Below are positions 1 to 8,501 of a stretch of 64,000 bases of DNA, piece after piece. Origin of the DNA: an uncultured Pseudomonadota bacterium (GTDB taxonomy: Bacteria; Pseudomonadota; Gammaproteobacteria; Burkholderiales; JALYOK01); the NCBI GenBank assembly GCA_902826775.1, contig CADEHE010000016.1:40088-104087 (forward strand). Direction: 5' to 3'. Position numbers and translations under genes: made by a program. The notes below the pieces were generated by a model. That model did no database searches. It was given only the letters and a program-made list of their open reading frames with translations, and was not told where the DNA came from. Numbering within the stretch: position 1 is the stretch's first letter; each line of letters begins with the position of its first letter.

Positions 1-1266
1 GACATGACGATCGCCGGCCTGTATTGGGCCATGAGCCACGCCACCGGCCAGGGCGAGGACGTGATCGCCAAGCTGCTGCGCAAGGTGCTCTACGTCGGTG
101 CCTTCGCCTACATCATCAACAACTTCAACTGGCTGGCCAGCATCGTGTTCCGCTCGTTTGCGGGATTGGGCATCACCGCCACCGGCTCGGCCATCACGAT
201 GGAGAACTTCTTGCAGCCGGGCCGGCTGGCGAAAACTGGCCTTGACGCGGGCGGGCCGATCTTCCTTCAGCTCGACGACATGATGGGATTTCCCGAGGTG
301 TTCTTGAACCTCGATGCCATCTTGGTTCTGTTCCTCGCCTGGCTGGTTGTGGTGCTCTGCTTCTTCGTGTTGGCGATCCAGCTTTTCATCACGCTGATCG
401 AGTTCAAGCTGACCACGCTTGCGGGCTTTGTGCTTGTGCCGTTCGCGCTCTGGAACAAGACCTCGTTCCTGGCCGAAAAGGTCTTGGGCAACGTGGTGGC
501 GTCCGGCGTCAAGGTGCTGGTGTTGGCCGTGATCGTCGGTATCGGCTCGGGCCTGTTCACTCAATTCCAAGTCCATCCCAATGAGCCGTCCCTCGACCAT
601 GCGCTGGTCATCATGCTGGCCTCGCTCACTTTGCTGGCGCTGGGGATCTTCGGCCCCGGCATCGCTGCGGGCCTTGTGTCCGGTGCGCCGCAGCTCGGCG
701 CGGGCGCGATGGCGGGTGCGGCCATCGGAGCGGCCGGAACGGCGGTGGCCGTTGGTGCCGCCGCGACTGGCGTGGGCGGTGCGGTAGCGGCTGGCACCCG
801 CATGGCCCCGGCTGCCGCCAAGCTGGCCGGCAGCGGTGCGCGCGCCGCCACGTCGGCGGCCAGTAGCGCGAAATCTGCGTTCCAGGCCGGTTCCGCCGCT
901 GCTGGCGGTGGCGCAAAAGGCGCAATGGCTGGCCTGGGCAATGTCGCCAAGACCGGCGCGCAGGCAGCCGGACGAGGCGCTGCATCCCGTGCCTCCGCTG
1001 TCGGGCAGCGCATGGCCGCTCCGTTCCGTGATGGCTGGAATGGCGCTGCGGCCGACAGTGGCGCGGGTGCGGCATCCGGTCAGGGTGCCGGCGAGGCCAC
1101 GCCCAGCGCCAGCAGCGCTCAGACGCAGGAACAACCTGCCTGGGCGAAACGACTGCATCGCCGCCAGCAGCTCACTCATGCCGCGACCACCACCGCCCAC
1201 GCGCTGCGCGGTGGCGACGGCGGCGGCTCCGGCCAAGGGCCGAGCCTGCGCGATTCCGATTCATAA
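1..1266 (+). CDS. trbL: TrbL conjugal transfer protein, 5' end cut by window edge
   Basis: Polytopic inner-membrane component of the P-type (Trb) type IV secretion channel, VirB6-like. The reading frame is open to base 1 and the first ATG at position 4 falls inside a membrane segment (MTIAGLYWAMSHA), so the true start lies outside the window. Five or so hydrophobic segments occupy roughly the first 235 visible residues, including GIFGPGIAAGLVSGAPQLG. A long Ala/Gly-rich, low-complexity tail follows, which is usual for TrbL of Tn4371-type elements. It is followed 12 bp later by trbF in the canonical order L-F-G-I. The family call is firm; only the N-terminus is missing. Confidence 0.93.
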   Translation, partial: DMTIAGLYWAMSHATGQGEDVIAKLLRKVLYVGAFAYIINNFNWLASIVFRSFAGLGITATGSAITMENFLQPGRLAKTGLDAGGPIFLQLDDMMGFPEVFLNLDAILVLFLAWLVVVLCFFVLAIQLFITLIEFKLTTLAGFVLVPFALWNKTSFLAEKVLGNVVASGVKVLVLAVIVGIGSGLFTQFQVHPNEPSLDHALVIMLASLTLLALGIFGPGIAAGLVSGAPQLGAGAMAGAAIGAAGTAVAVGAAATGVGGAVAAGTRMAPAAAKLAGSGARAATSAASSAKSAFQAGSAAAGGGAKGAMAGLGNVAKTGAQAAGRGAASRASAVGQRMAAPFRDGWNGAAADSGAGAASGQGAGEATPSASSAQTQEQPAWAKRLHRRQQLTHAATTTAHALRGGDGGGSGQGPSLRDSDS

Positions 1267-1278
1267 GGAGAACTGACC

Positions 1279-1983
1279 ATGCGATTCAAGAAACCGCAGG
1301 TGCGCTACGCCGACACGCCGCAGCCTGCCACGCCGTACCAAGCTGCCGGCCAGGTGTGGGACGACCGTATCGGCTCGCCGCGCGTGCAGGCGAAGAACTG
1401 GCGGCTGATGGCCTTCGGTTGCCTGACGCTCGCACTGTTGATGGCGGGTGGCTTGGTGTGGCGCTCGGCGCAGTCCATCGTGACGCCCTACGTGGTGGAG
1501 GTGGACAACGCGGGCCAGGTGCGCGCCGTGGGCGAAGCTGCCACGCCGTACCGGCCCAATGACGCGCAGACGGCGCATCACATCGCGCGCTTCGTGACGC
1601 TGGTGCGCTCGCTGTCCATCGACCCCATCGTCGTCCGCCAGAACTGGCTCGACGCCTACGACTACACGACCGACAAGGGCGCGGCCGTGCTCAACGACTA
1701 CGCGCGGATCAATGACCCGTTCGCGCGCATCGGCAAGGAATCCGTAACGGTGCAGATCACCAGCGTGACCCGTGCCAGCGACACGTCTTTCAACGTGCGC
1801 TGGACGGAGCGGCGCTACGTCAACGGCGCCGCCGCAGGGACTGAACGCTGGAACGCCGTGATTTCCATCGTGCAGCAGACGCCGCGCACCGAGGAACGCC
1901 TGCGCAAGAACCCGCTTGGCATCTACGTCAACGGCCTGTCGTGGAGCCGCGAACTGGATTCTTCCGAAGGAGCAAAACCATGA
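1279..1983 (+). CDS. trbF: TrbF conjugal transfer protein (VirB8-like)
   Basis: This 234-residue protein is a bitopic inner-membrane protein that scaffolds the mating-pair-formation channel, equivalent to VirB8. A short cytoplasmic N-terminus is followed by one membrane helix at about residues 48-66 (FGCLTLALLMAGGLVW) and a periplasmic domain with the family-typical stretches PYVVEVD and NPLGIYVNGLSWSREL at the C-terminus. A strong ribosome-binding site (AAGGAG) stands before the ATG. The stop overlaps the next start as ATGA, so trbF and trbG are probably translationally coupled. Length and position in the operon agree with the family. Confidence 0.95.
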   Translation: MRFKKPQVRYADTPQPATPYQAAGQVWDDRIGSPRVQAKNWRLMAFGCLTLALLMAGGLVWRSAQSIVTPYVVEVDNAGQVRAVGEAATPYRPNDAQTAHHIARFVTLVRSLSIDPIVVRQNWLDAYDYTTDKGAAVLNDYARINDPFARIGKESVTVQITSVTRASDTSFNVRWTERRYVNGAAAGTERWNAVISIVQQTPRTEERLRKNPLGIYVNGLSWSRELDSSEGAKP

Positions 1984-2981
1984 ACCTGTCTTTCCGCTTT
2001 TACGCTTTGCCGTTGATGCTTGCTGCCCTGGCGGGCTGCGCCACGCAGGGCAAGCCGCCGCCGACCATCTCGCTCGATGAGCCGGTGCAGGCCCAGCCGC
2101 TGCCGGAGCCGCCCGCGCCGGTGGAAGTGGTGGCCGTGCCCGAGGTGCTGCCGATGCCCGCGCAGTTGAAGCCGTTGCCCGAAGCCGAGGACGCCAAGCC
2201 TGTGCCGGAGCCAGCAGACGAGAAGGTGCGCGTTTCGCGTGCCAATGCCGAGGCCCGCGTCGCGCCCACGCGCGAGGGCTACGTCAATGCGATTCAGGTG
2301 TGGCCCTTCACCGATGGCGCGCTCTATCAGGTCTATGCGGCCGTGGGCCGCGTGACCGTGGTTTCGCTCCAGCCGGGCGAGGAACTGGTGACGGTGGCCG
2401 CCGGCGATACCGTGCGCTGGATCGTGGGCGACACGTCCAACGGCAGCGGCGCCGACTTGCGCGTGAACGTGCTGTTCAAGCCCATCCGCTCGGGCCTCAA
2501 GACCAATCTCGTCATCACCACCAGCCGCAGGACGTACCTGCTCGAGCTGTCCTCGACGGAAAAGACGTGGATGGCGTCGGTGTCCTGGGAGTACCCACGC
2601 GACCGGATGCTGGCTTTGCAGCGCCAGGCGCAGGCGGCCAGCGCCGCCGCGCCGGTGGATTCCGGCTTGTCGCTGGAGAACCTGCGTTTTCGCTATGCGA
2701 TCAGCGGCAGCAATCCGCCGTGGAAGCCGCTGCGCGCCTTCGATGACGGCCAGAAGGTCTATATCCAGTTCCCACCCGGTATCGCTCAGGGTGAATTGCC
2801 GCCCTTGTTTGTGATCGGGCCGGAAGGCGACGGGCAACTGGTGAACTACCGCTTCCGCTCGCCGTACTACATCGTGGATCGCCTGTTCGGCGCGGCCGAA
2901 CTGCGCCTGGGCGGGGACAAGGGCGACGTGGTGCGGATCGAGCGCACGGATGGCGTCGTCGGCAGGGTTGGGAGGAACTGA
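1980..2981 (+). CDS. trbG: TrbG conjugal transfer lipoprotein (VirB9-like)
   Basis: This 333-residue outer-membrane-core component of the conjugation channel is VirB9-like. The signal peptide ends in a lipobox, LAALAGC, with the acceptor Cys near residue 20, followed by a Pro/Glu-rich linker of about 70 residues. The globular part carries the VirB9 signatures QVYAAVGRVTVVSLQPGEEL and, at the C-terminus, PPYYIVDRLF-like residues (SPYYIVDRLFGAAELRLG). I chose the ATG at 1980 because it overlaps the trbF stop and gives an intact lipoprotein signal; an upstream in-frame start at 1941 would place about a dozen charged residues in front of it. The trbI start follows 2 bp after the stop. Confidence 0.94.
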   Translation: MNLSFRFYALPLMLAALAGCATQGKPPPTISLDEPVQAQPLPEPPAPVEVVAVPEVLPMPAQLKPLPEAEDAKPVPEPADEKVRVSRANAEARVAPTREGYVNAIQVWPFTDGALYQVYAAVGRVTVVSLQPGEELVTVAAGDTVRWIVGDTSNGSGADLRVNVLFKPIRSGLKTNLVITTSRRTYLLELSSTEKTWMASVSWEYPRDRMLALQRQAQAASAAAPVDSGLSLENLRFRYAISGSNPPWKPLRAFDDGQKVYIQFPPGIAQGELPPLFVIGPEGDGQLVNYRFRSPYYIVDRLFGAAELRLGGDKGDVVRIERTDGVVGRVGRN

Positions 2982-2983
2982 CC

Positions 2984-4258
2984 ATGAGCCAGGACGACAC
3001 CCCCGACCTCGCCACGCCTTCGGCGGGCAAGGTCGCGCCCGAAGCGGTGGCGCTACGCGCCCAGCCGCGCCCGGTCACGCGCCTGAATCGGCGCACGCTG
3101 GCCATCCTCGTCGGCGGCCTGTCGGTCGCCGTGCTCGGGGCCACGATCTGGTCGCTGCAACCGCAGCGGCGCGGTGCGGGCGAGCAGACCGAGCTTTACA
3201 ACGTCGATCGCGTCTCGAAGTCCGAAGGTTTGGACGGCCTGCCGGCCGACTACTCGAAGCTGCCGCCGAAGGTGCCCGAGCTGGGGCCGCCGCTGCCGGG
3301 CGATCTCGGCCCGGCCATCGTGAACTCGCAGCAGCCGGCCGTGGCCGCTTACGCGGCCCCCGGCCACGATCCCAACGACGCCTTGCGCAAGGAGGCGGAA
3401 GCCGCTGCGGCTTCGTCGGTGTTCTTCCGTTCGGGGGGCCAAGGCCAAGCCGCCGCCACGGTGGCGCAGGCAACGCCGGGCGCGCCTGGTGGTGCAAGCG
3501 CGCTCGCGGCCTTCGACCCGCTCGCTGCCGGGCCGGCGTCGGCGGCGGCGCAGCCAGCCGACCCGACTGCCGTGCAGAACCGGCAAGACCAGAAGGAGGC
3601 GTTCCTGAAAGCCGGCTCTACGGAAACCCGCAATTCCGGCAATCTGGCGCTGCCGGCGTCGCCCTATCAGGTGATGGCCGGAACCGTGATCGCGGGCGCG
3701 CTGGTGACGGGCATCAAGTCGGACTTGCCGGGCGACGTGATCGCCACGATGACGGAGCCAGTCTTTGACACGGCTACGGGCAAGTTCCTGCTGATCCCGC
3801 AAGGATCGCGCATCCTCGGGCGCTACAACAGCCAGGTCAGCTACGGGCAGAGCCGCGTGCAGGTGGTGTGGAACCGGATCATCCTGCCCGACACGTCCTC
3901 GCTGACGCTCGACAACCTTGTCGGCACGGACCAGGCCGGCTACGCCGGCCTGGAAGATGATGTGGACTGGCATTGGAATCGTATCGTCGCGGGCGCTGTG
4001 CTGACGACGCTGCTGGGCGTCGGCGCCGAGCTGGCTGCGCCGGAGAACCGCCAGGACGGCAACCGCATCGTCATCGCCGGGCGCGACAGCGCCCAGGACA
4101 GCATCAATCAGATCGGCCAGGAGATCACCCGGCGCAACATGAACATCCAGCCGACGCTGACCGAGCGGCCGGGCCTGCCGGTGCGGATCATCGTCAACCG
4201 GGATCTGGTGCTGCGGCCCTACCAGCCGCTGTTCTTCAATCGGGGAGCTTCGCAATGA
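2984..4258 (+). CDS. trbI: TrbI conjugal transfer protein (VirB10-like)
   Basis: This 424-residue VirB10-like protein spans from the inner membrane to the outer-membrane core complex. A cytoplasmic N-terminus precedes a membrane helix at about residues 37-57 (TLAILVGGLSVAVLGATIW). A long Ala/Pro-rich periplasmic linker follows. The conserved beta-barrel region contains SPYQVMAGTVIAGALVTGI, GKFLLIPQGSRILGRY and QPTLTERPGLPVRIIVNRDL near the end, the classic TrbI/VirB10 block. GGGAGG precedes the ATG. The stop overlaps the next ATG (ATGA). Confidence 0.96.
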   Translation: MSQDDTPDLATPSAGKVAPEAVALRAQPRPVTRLNRRTLAILVGGLSVAVLGATIWSLQPQRRGAGEQTELYNVDRVSKSEGLDGLPADYSKLPPKVPELGPPLPGDLGPAIVNSQQPAVAAYAAPGHDPNDALRKEAEAAAASSVFFRSGGQGQAAATVAQATPGAPGGASALAAFDPLAAGPASAAAQPADPTAVQNRQDQKEAFLKAGSTETRNSGNLALPASPYQVMAGTVIAGALVTGIKSDLPGDVIATMTEPVFDTATGKFLLIPQGSRILGRYNSQVSYGQSRVQVVWNRIILPDTSSLTLDNLVGTDQAGYAGLEDDVDWHWNRIVAGAVLTTLLGVGAELAAPENRQDGNRIVIAGRDSAQDSINQIGQEITRRNMNIQPTLTERPGLPVRIIVNRDLVLRPYQPLFFNRGASQ

Positions 4259-4497
4259 GCGCGACCAAGAAGCTGCGGCTCGGGCCGCTGCCCAAGACAG
4301 AGAACGTCAAGATGACCTTCGCTTGCCCAGCCAGCCTGAAAGCCGACCTCGACCGCTACGCCGCGCTGCACGCGCAGACGTATGGCGAGGCAGTCGATGC
4401 AGAGAAGTTGATCCCACACATGCTGGAGGCGTTCATGGCGAGGGATCGCGGGTTCAAGAGGGGAGGGCAGCCAACGCCGCAGCCATCGACTAAGTGA
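4255..4497 (+). CDS. DUF2274 small protein at the end of the trb operon
   Basis: This 80-residue protein starts at an ATG that overlaps the trbI stop by 4 bp. It belongs to the DUF2274 family, small proteins regularly found directly after trbI in Tn4371-like elements. Recognisable family features are the LRLGPLPKTENVKMTF start and the predicted helix SLKADLDRYAALHAQTYGE, which resembles a ribbon-helix-helix or CopG-type fold, so a DNA-binding or regulatory role is possible but unproven. It is the last gene of the visible transfer operon; the function is unknown. Confidence 0.85.
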   Translation: MSATKKLRLGPLPKTENVKMTFACPASLKADLDRYAALHAQTYGEAVDAEKLIPHMLEAFMARDRGFKRGGQPTPQPSTK

Positions 4498-5021
4498 GGC
4501 TTGGAGGAAGACCGCTGTGCATGTCTGCGCTATCCTAGAGGGCGATTGACGATGGAGTTGCCAGAGTCGTCGCCTCTCAAACCCCTTCATCTTCCGCGCT
4601 AAACAAAGCTCTTGTCGGATGACGGTAAAAGCGACGGTAATGGCCCATGTTGATCATCGCAAATCCTTTTAACCACGCGGGCTTGCGTGACCTGTTGATG
4701 ATCGAATGGGAGTAATACGCGGGGTTTGACCGCGGATTGTGACGGTCTCACTACAACGCGTACAGTCCGCGCGACGCCGCCGCCAGCGGCATGGCGCTAC
4801 GCTTGCCGGGGATACCCTCTCAGGTGTGTCGGCGCCTAGCAATCCTGTCGACGCCGAGCGCCCCGATTCGACAAATTCTCGCGACGTGGCTTGATGAATC
4901 TGCGTGCGCCAGCTGATCGGCAAACCTGGCTGCTCACGTTAAGCATGCGTGTATGCTGTGCAGTGCAGAAGTGTGATCAAACCGAACGATCACTAGCACA
5001 CCGAACATTATCGGGCCAAGA
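4498..5021. other. Gene-poor stretch after trb operon, possible element/chromosome junction
   Basis: No convincing gene is visible in these 524 bp. Reading frames here are short, lack ribosome-binding sites and do not resemble known proteins. The stretch contains the near-repeat TGTTGATCATCG (4648-4659) and TGTTGATGATCG (4693-4704). I infer that the end of the integrative element lies here, because genes to the left are conjugation genes and those to the right are chromosomal housekeeping types. I could not find a defined attachment-site repeat, and the other end is outside the window. Confidence 0.4.
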
Positions 5022-6440
5022 ATGAGAGTCAGCTTCCTCGGCGCGGCACAAGAAGTCACTGGTTCGTGTTTCTTGGTCGAAGCCGTCGGTGCGCGTTTCC
5101 TCGTTGACTGCGGTATGTTTCAGGGCAGGGACGCGTACCAAAAGAACGTCGATGCGCTGGATTTTGCTCCTGAGCGCATCGATTTCGTGCTGCTTAGCCA
5201 CGCGCATATCGATCACTGCGGTTTGCTGCCGCGGTTGTGCGCGCGGGGCTTCAAAGGCCCCATCTTTACCACCAGCGCAACAGCGGATTTGCTAGCGATC
5301 ATGCTAACCGACAGCGCGCATATCCAGGAGAGCGAAGCAAATTGGTTAAAGCGGCATCCGAAACTTGAGCGGCGCTTGCATCCCAAAAGGAGAGCGCGCG
5401 CCGAGCCTTTATATAACTTGGTGCAGGCGCTTGCGAGTCTGCAACAAGTTCGCGGCGTCGGCTATCGTACCGAGTTTCATCCGCACGCAAATGTGCGTTG
5501 TGTTTTTCAGGATGCCGGTCATATCCTCGGCTCTGCCATAGTCGAAATCTGGCTTGGGCAGCCCGGCACGCCGCCGAAGAAACTGGTGTTCTCGGGGGAC
5601 TTGGGTCAACCAGGACGACCGGTAGTGAACGATCCCACGCCTATCGCCCACGCCGATGTACTACTGGTCGAGTCGACCTATGGCAATCGCGCGCATCGAG
5701 GATACGCCGAAACCGTCGATGAACTAGTGGGCGTGCTTGAGGACACAATTAAGCGCCGCAAAGGCAATGTGATTGTCCCCGCATTCGCACTGGGGCGCAC
5801 ACAGGAACTGCTGTTCCTATTGTTCGACCTGACCAAACAGGGACGCCTTGCGGACTTGCATGTGTTTGTCGACTCGCCGCTTGCGACGCAGGCGACCGCG
5901 ATCACCTTGCAACACGCGGCCAGTTTGGACGCAGAGGCGAGAGCTTTGCTGCAGGGGCAATTGCAAGGTGAGAGCAAGCTGCCGATTCACTTTGCTTTTA
6001 CCGAATCCGCCGACGATTCGATCAAGCTCAACCAAATCCGTTCCGGTGCCATCATCATCGCTGCCAGTGGCATGTGTGACGCCGGGCGCGTGCGCCATCA
6101 TCTGCGCCACAATTTGAATCGCGCCGAGTGCGCAATTCTTATTGCCGGATTTCAGGCGCAGGGGACGTTGGGAAGAAAACTCGTCGACGGCGCGAAGCAG
6201 GTCGATCTGTTGGGCGAGCAAGTTTCGGTGCGCGCCGGCATCCATACGTTGGGAGGCCTGTCGGCCCACGCGGACCAAGCGGCGCTTCTGGCTTGGCTAC
6301 GGCAATTCAAGAATGCACCGAGTCAAACGCTCGTCGTGCACGGTGAGAGGGAAACGGCCCAGGGTTTTGCCGACACGGTGCGGAAAGACCTGGGTTGGAA
6401 TGCGCTGGCGCCAGCGCCGGGGAGCGCCATGAGCTTCTAG
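5022..6440 (+). CDS. MBL-fold beta-CASP RNA-processing hydrolase
   Basis: This 472-residue metallo-beta-lactamase-fold protein with an inserted beta-CASP domain resembles CPSF73/YSH1-type ribonucleases. The metal-binding motif HAHIDH is at residues 60-65, with further ligands in DAGHILGSA and SGDLG. The beta-CASP and C-terminal motifs PAFALGRTQELL, ASGMCDAGRVRHH and SAHADQ are all present, so the protein should be catalytically competent. Length agrees with bacterial homologues of about 460 residues. Substrate is not known; RNA is inferred from the family. It stands alone, the first gene after the conjugation module. Confidence 0.9.
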   Translation: MRVSFLGAAQEVTGSCFLVEAVGARFLVDCGMFQGRDAYQKNVDALDFAPERIDFVLLSHAHIDHCGLLPRLCARGFKGPIFTTSATADLLAIMLTDSAHIQESEANWLKRHPKLERRLHPKRRARAEPLYNLVQALASLQQVRGVGYRTEFHPHANVRCVFQDAGHILGSAIVEIWLGQPGTPPKKLVFSGDLGQPGRPVVNDPTPIAHADVLLVESTYGNRAHRGYAETVDELVGVLEDTIKRRKGNVIVPAFALGRTQELLFLLFDLTKQGRLADLHVFVDSPLATQATAITLQHAASLDAEARALLQGQLQGESKLPIHFAFTESADDSIKLNQIRSGAIIIAASGMCDAGRVRHHLRHNLNRAECAILIAGFQAQGTLGRKLVDGAKQVDLLGEQVSVRAGIHTLGGLSAHADQAALLAWLRQFKNAPSQTLVVHGERETAQGFADTVRKDLGWNALAPAPGSAMSF

Positions 6441-6488
6441 CTGGCATCGGCGGCGCCGACGCAACATCGCCCAACCAAGCGAGAAGCC

Positions 6489-8129
6489 CTAACGTGCTCG
6501 CCCCATTGGGCCGATGTAGCGTGTCGCCACCACAAAATTTGCCCAGTGCACTGTGAGTGTTTGTGTTGCGGGCGTCTTGCCGCCATGGTACAGATTCGCC
6601 CACAACTTGCGTATACCCATGCTGCCAGGCACCCAGTAAAGTTGATCCGCGGGCACGGGTTTGCCGTTTGGGTAAGTGCGCGGGACGTCCTTCGGATCGA
6701 CGCGCAAAAACAGGTCCTTCTTGCTCAGCACTTGCCGGCCGTCGATCCACACTTCGAGTATCCCGTCCGGTGCGCCGGGTGTATTAACCTTTACGCGCTG
6801 CTCGATGCAGTGCCACTCTCCAGGGCGTATCAGGTGCAAATCCGTATGATTGCCGCTCCATCCCCAGAGATCGCCATAGTAATCCTTCATGACACCGTGG
6901 TAAGCGTAGGTTCCCATGGGGATGAGGCCTGGAGCGGGTTCCCTGGGCCCGAGCGGTTGCAAGAAACTACCGCGAAGCGTCCAGCCGTCGTAACCATGCA
7001 CCGGATCCCCGCCATTGCCGCCGGAAAAATATCGTTCACCGTCCCCAGCGTCGTAGTTTGCCAAACCAGGAAGTTTGCCGGCATCAAGCGCTGCCCAGGC
7101 GCCGAACTTTATGTAGTAACGCATGTAGGCGTCCTCCATTTCCCGTGGCAGGATTTTGCGGCCTACCACACCGCCGAGGCCGTTGCCGCCATCCGCAGTA
7201 CCCTTAACACTCGCGCGCGCGCATTGAGCGACGCGGGGTAGATCGCAGGAATCGATCGAGGTGAACTTAGCTCCATTCCAGCGCGACTCCACTTCCGCGA
7301 GTGTGCCGCGAAAGTCCTCAAAGAACACTACTTCTGGATCATCCCGCAATCCAGCGTCGGCGGCATACTGCGCCGCCAATCCCACTTGCAGCGGTGGCGG
7401 ATCAGTCGGAATGGGAATTGAGAGCTGGTACGCAGCAACGTCGGTGTGGCTGAATTGTGCCGAGCTGATCATGCGCAGCGTAGCGGACGTTACAGCGGGA
7501 TGCCTATCAAACAAGGTGCCGCGATGCCACTGCAAAATATGATTGGTTGTGGGGCTGACTTGACCCTCCGCCGCGGTGCCGTGCGGTCGTGTAGTCGATG
7601 GATCGAGACTGGCATCCTCTGGAACGACGTATTCGACCGTTTGACCGCCCTCGTACGAGAGAACAAGCCGCGGTTCGTTGCCTTGGGACTGGTTGCTGTG
7701 AAAGCGAATAGTGCCGCCGCTGCGTGCTTGAAGAAGTATCCCGGTGGTGCGCGCCGGATCCGCCTGCCAAGTCTTTACAAGCTTGGTCACATTCCATACT
7801 GCATCCTTGACAGTATCCGTGTCGGCGATGCGAGTTACAGCAAACGGCTCGGTTCCTTGCGGTATGCCGTGCGCATCGATCCAGTCTCCACCGGCATTGC
7901 GCCACCTTATTCCTGCATACAAGTTGAAGAACGTCCATGTCACCGATGACTCAGTTGCGTACCAGTGGATGCGTTCTCGTTGAATGACATAAACTGAATT
8001 GCCGTCAGGCGCATCAAGTTGTTGTTCACTGCCACCTGTTGCGCCCAGGCAAAGCAACAGGGCGGGAAGCGAGCAAGCGGTGGCCACTCTTCTGCGCGGC
8101 GGCAGCGGCAAGGACTTGAGCAGTCTCAT
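6489..8129 (-). CDS. Secreted DNRLRE-like plus polysaccharide-lyase-like protein
   Basis: This 546-residue exported protein carries a basic N-terminus and a hydrophobic segment (ACSLPALLLCLGATGG) as signal peptide. Residues ~35-245 resemble a DNRLRE/CBM96-type beta domain: SVTWTFFNLYAGIRW, WNVTKLVKTWQADP and GILLQARSGGTIRFHSNQ are typical. Residues ~265-540 resemble the jelly-roll of family-14-type polysaccharide lyases, with KLPGLANYDAG, YDGWTLRGSF, MGTYAYHGVMKDYYG and GEWHCIEQRVKVNTPG followed by DGILEVWIDGRQV. I infer a secreted polyuronate-binding and possibly cleaving enzyme. The catalytic assignment is not certain. No transporter or other carbohydrate enzyme adjoins it. Confidence 0.72.
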   Translation of the reverse strand: MRLLKSLPLPPRRRVATACSLPALLLCLGATGGSEQQLDAPDGNSVYVIQRERIHWYATESSVTWTFFNLYAGIRWRNAGGDWIDAHGIPQGTEPFAVTRIADTDTVKDAVWNVTKLVKTWQADPARTTGILLQARSGGTIRFHSNQSQGNEPRLVLSYEGGQTVEYVVPEDASLDPSTTRPHGTAAEGQVSPTTNHILQWHRGTLFDRHPAVTSATLRMISSAQFSHTDVAAYQLSIPIPTDPPPLQVGLAAQYAADAGLRDDPEVVFFEDFRGTLAEVESRWNGAKFTSIDSCDLPRVAQCARASVKGTADGGNGLGGVVGRKILPREMEDAYMRYYIKFGAWAALDAGKLPGLANYDAGDGERYFSGGNGGDPVHGYDGWTLRGSFLQPLGPREPAPGLIPMGTYAYHGVMKDYYGDLWGWSGNHTDLHLIRPGEWHCIEQRVKVNTPGAPDGILEVWIDGRQVLSKKDLFLRVDPKDVPRTYPNGKPVPADQLYWVPGSMGIRKLWANLYHGGKTPATQTLTVHWANFVVATRYIGPMGRAR

Positions 8130-8501
8130 GGCAATCTGGATGACGCCATAGAAACAACGCAGAGGAACCAGAAACCTTTCAAGATCGCAGCCAGAATCCT
8201 CACTCTCAATCTTTAAACGTCGAAGCTATATCAATCGATGACACAAGCCATCTCAGTGGTGTTGCTGTACTACGTCGATGGATTCAGGACGCATGACGTC
8301 ACGTCGAGCGCACGGCGGGCATCGGTCAAGTGCCTGCGACGGACCGCGTCGTGGACATCCCAGGACACCATGTTTCCACGCCGTCGACTGAGGTTACATC
8401 AGTATCATTTATGCCAAACCGGTTCCGGGCGGAGCGCCGCGTGCCATTTGGAAGCTGGTCGGCGTGCGGCTTGTTGCTCTGCTGCAACGATGCGGTGGCT
8501 A
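8130..8501. other. Intergenic stretch upstream of the lyase-like gene
   Basis: These 372 bp separate two genes on the minus strand. Reading frames on the plus strand run into the antisense of the following gene and have no support. The promoter of the lyase-like gene should be here, but I cannot point to convincing -35/-10 boxes. Confidence 0.4.

Noticed and set aside
2950..3768. A long Arg/Gly-rich frame over trbI
   Set aside because: It is the +2 shadow of trbI, a usual effect in high-GC DNA.
4498..5021. An 8-bp TTTTTCAT-type attachment repeat of Tn4371-like elements
   Set aside because: I looked for it on both strands in this stretch and did not find it, so no attachment site is called.
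6430..6460. Hairpin TCGGC-GGC-GCCGA after the beta-CASP gene as a terminator
   Set aside because: The stem is only 5 bp and no T-run follows.
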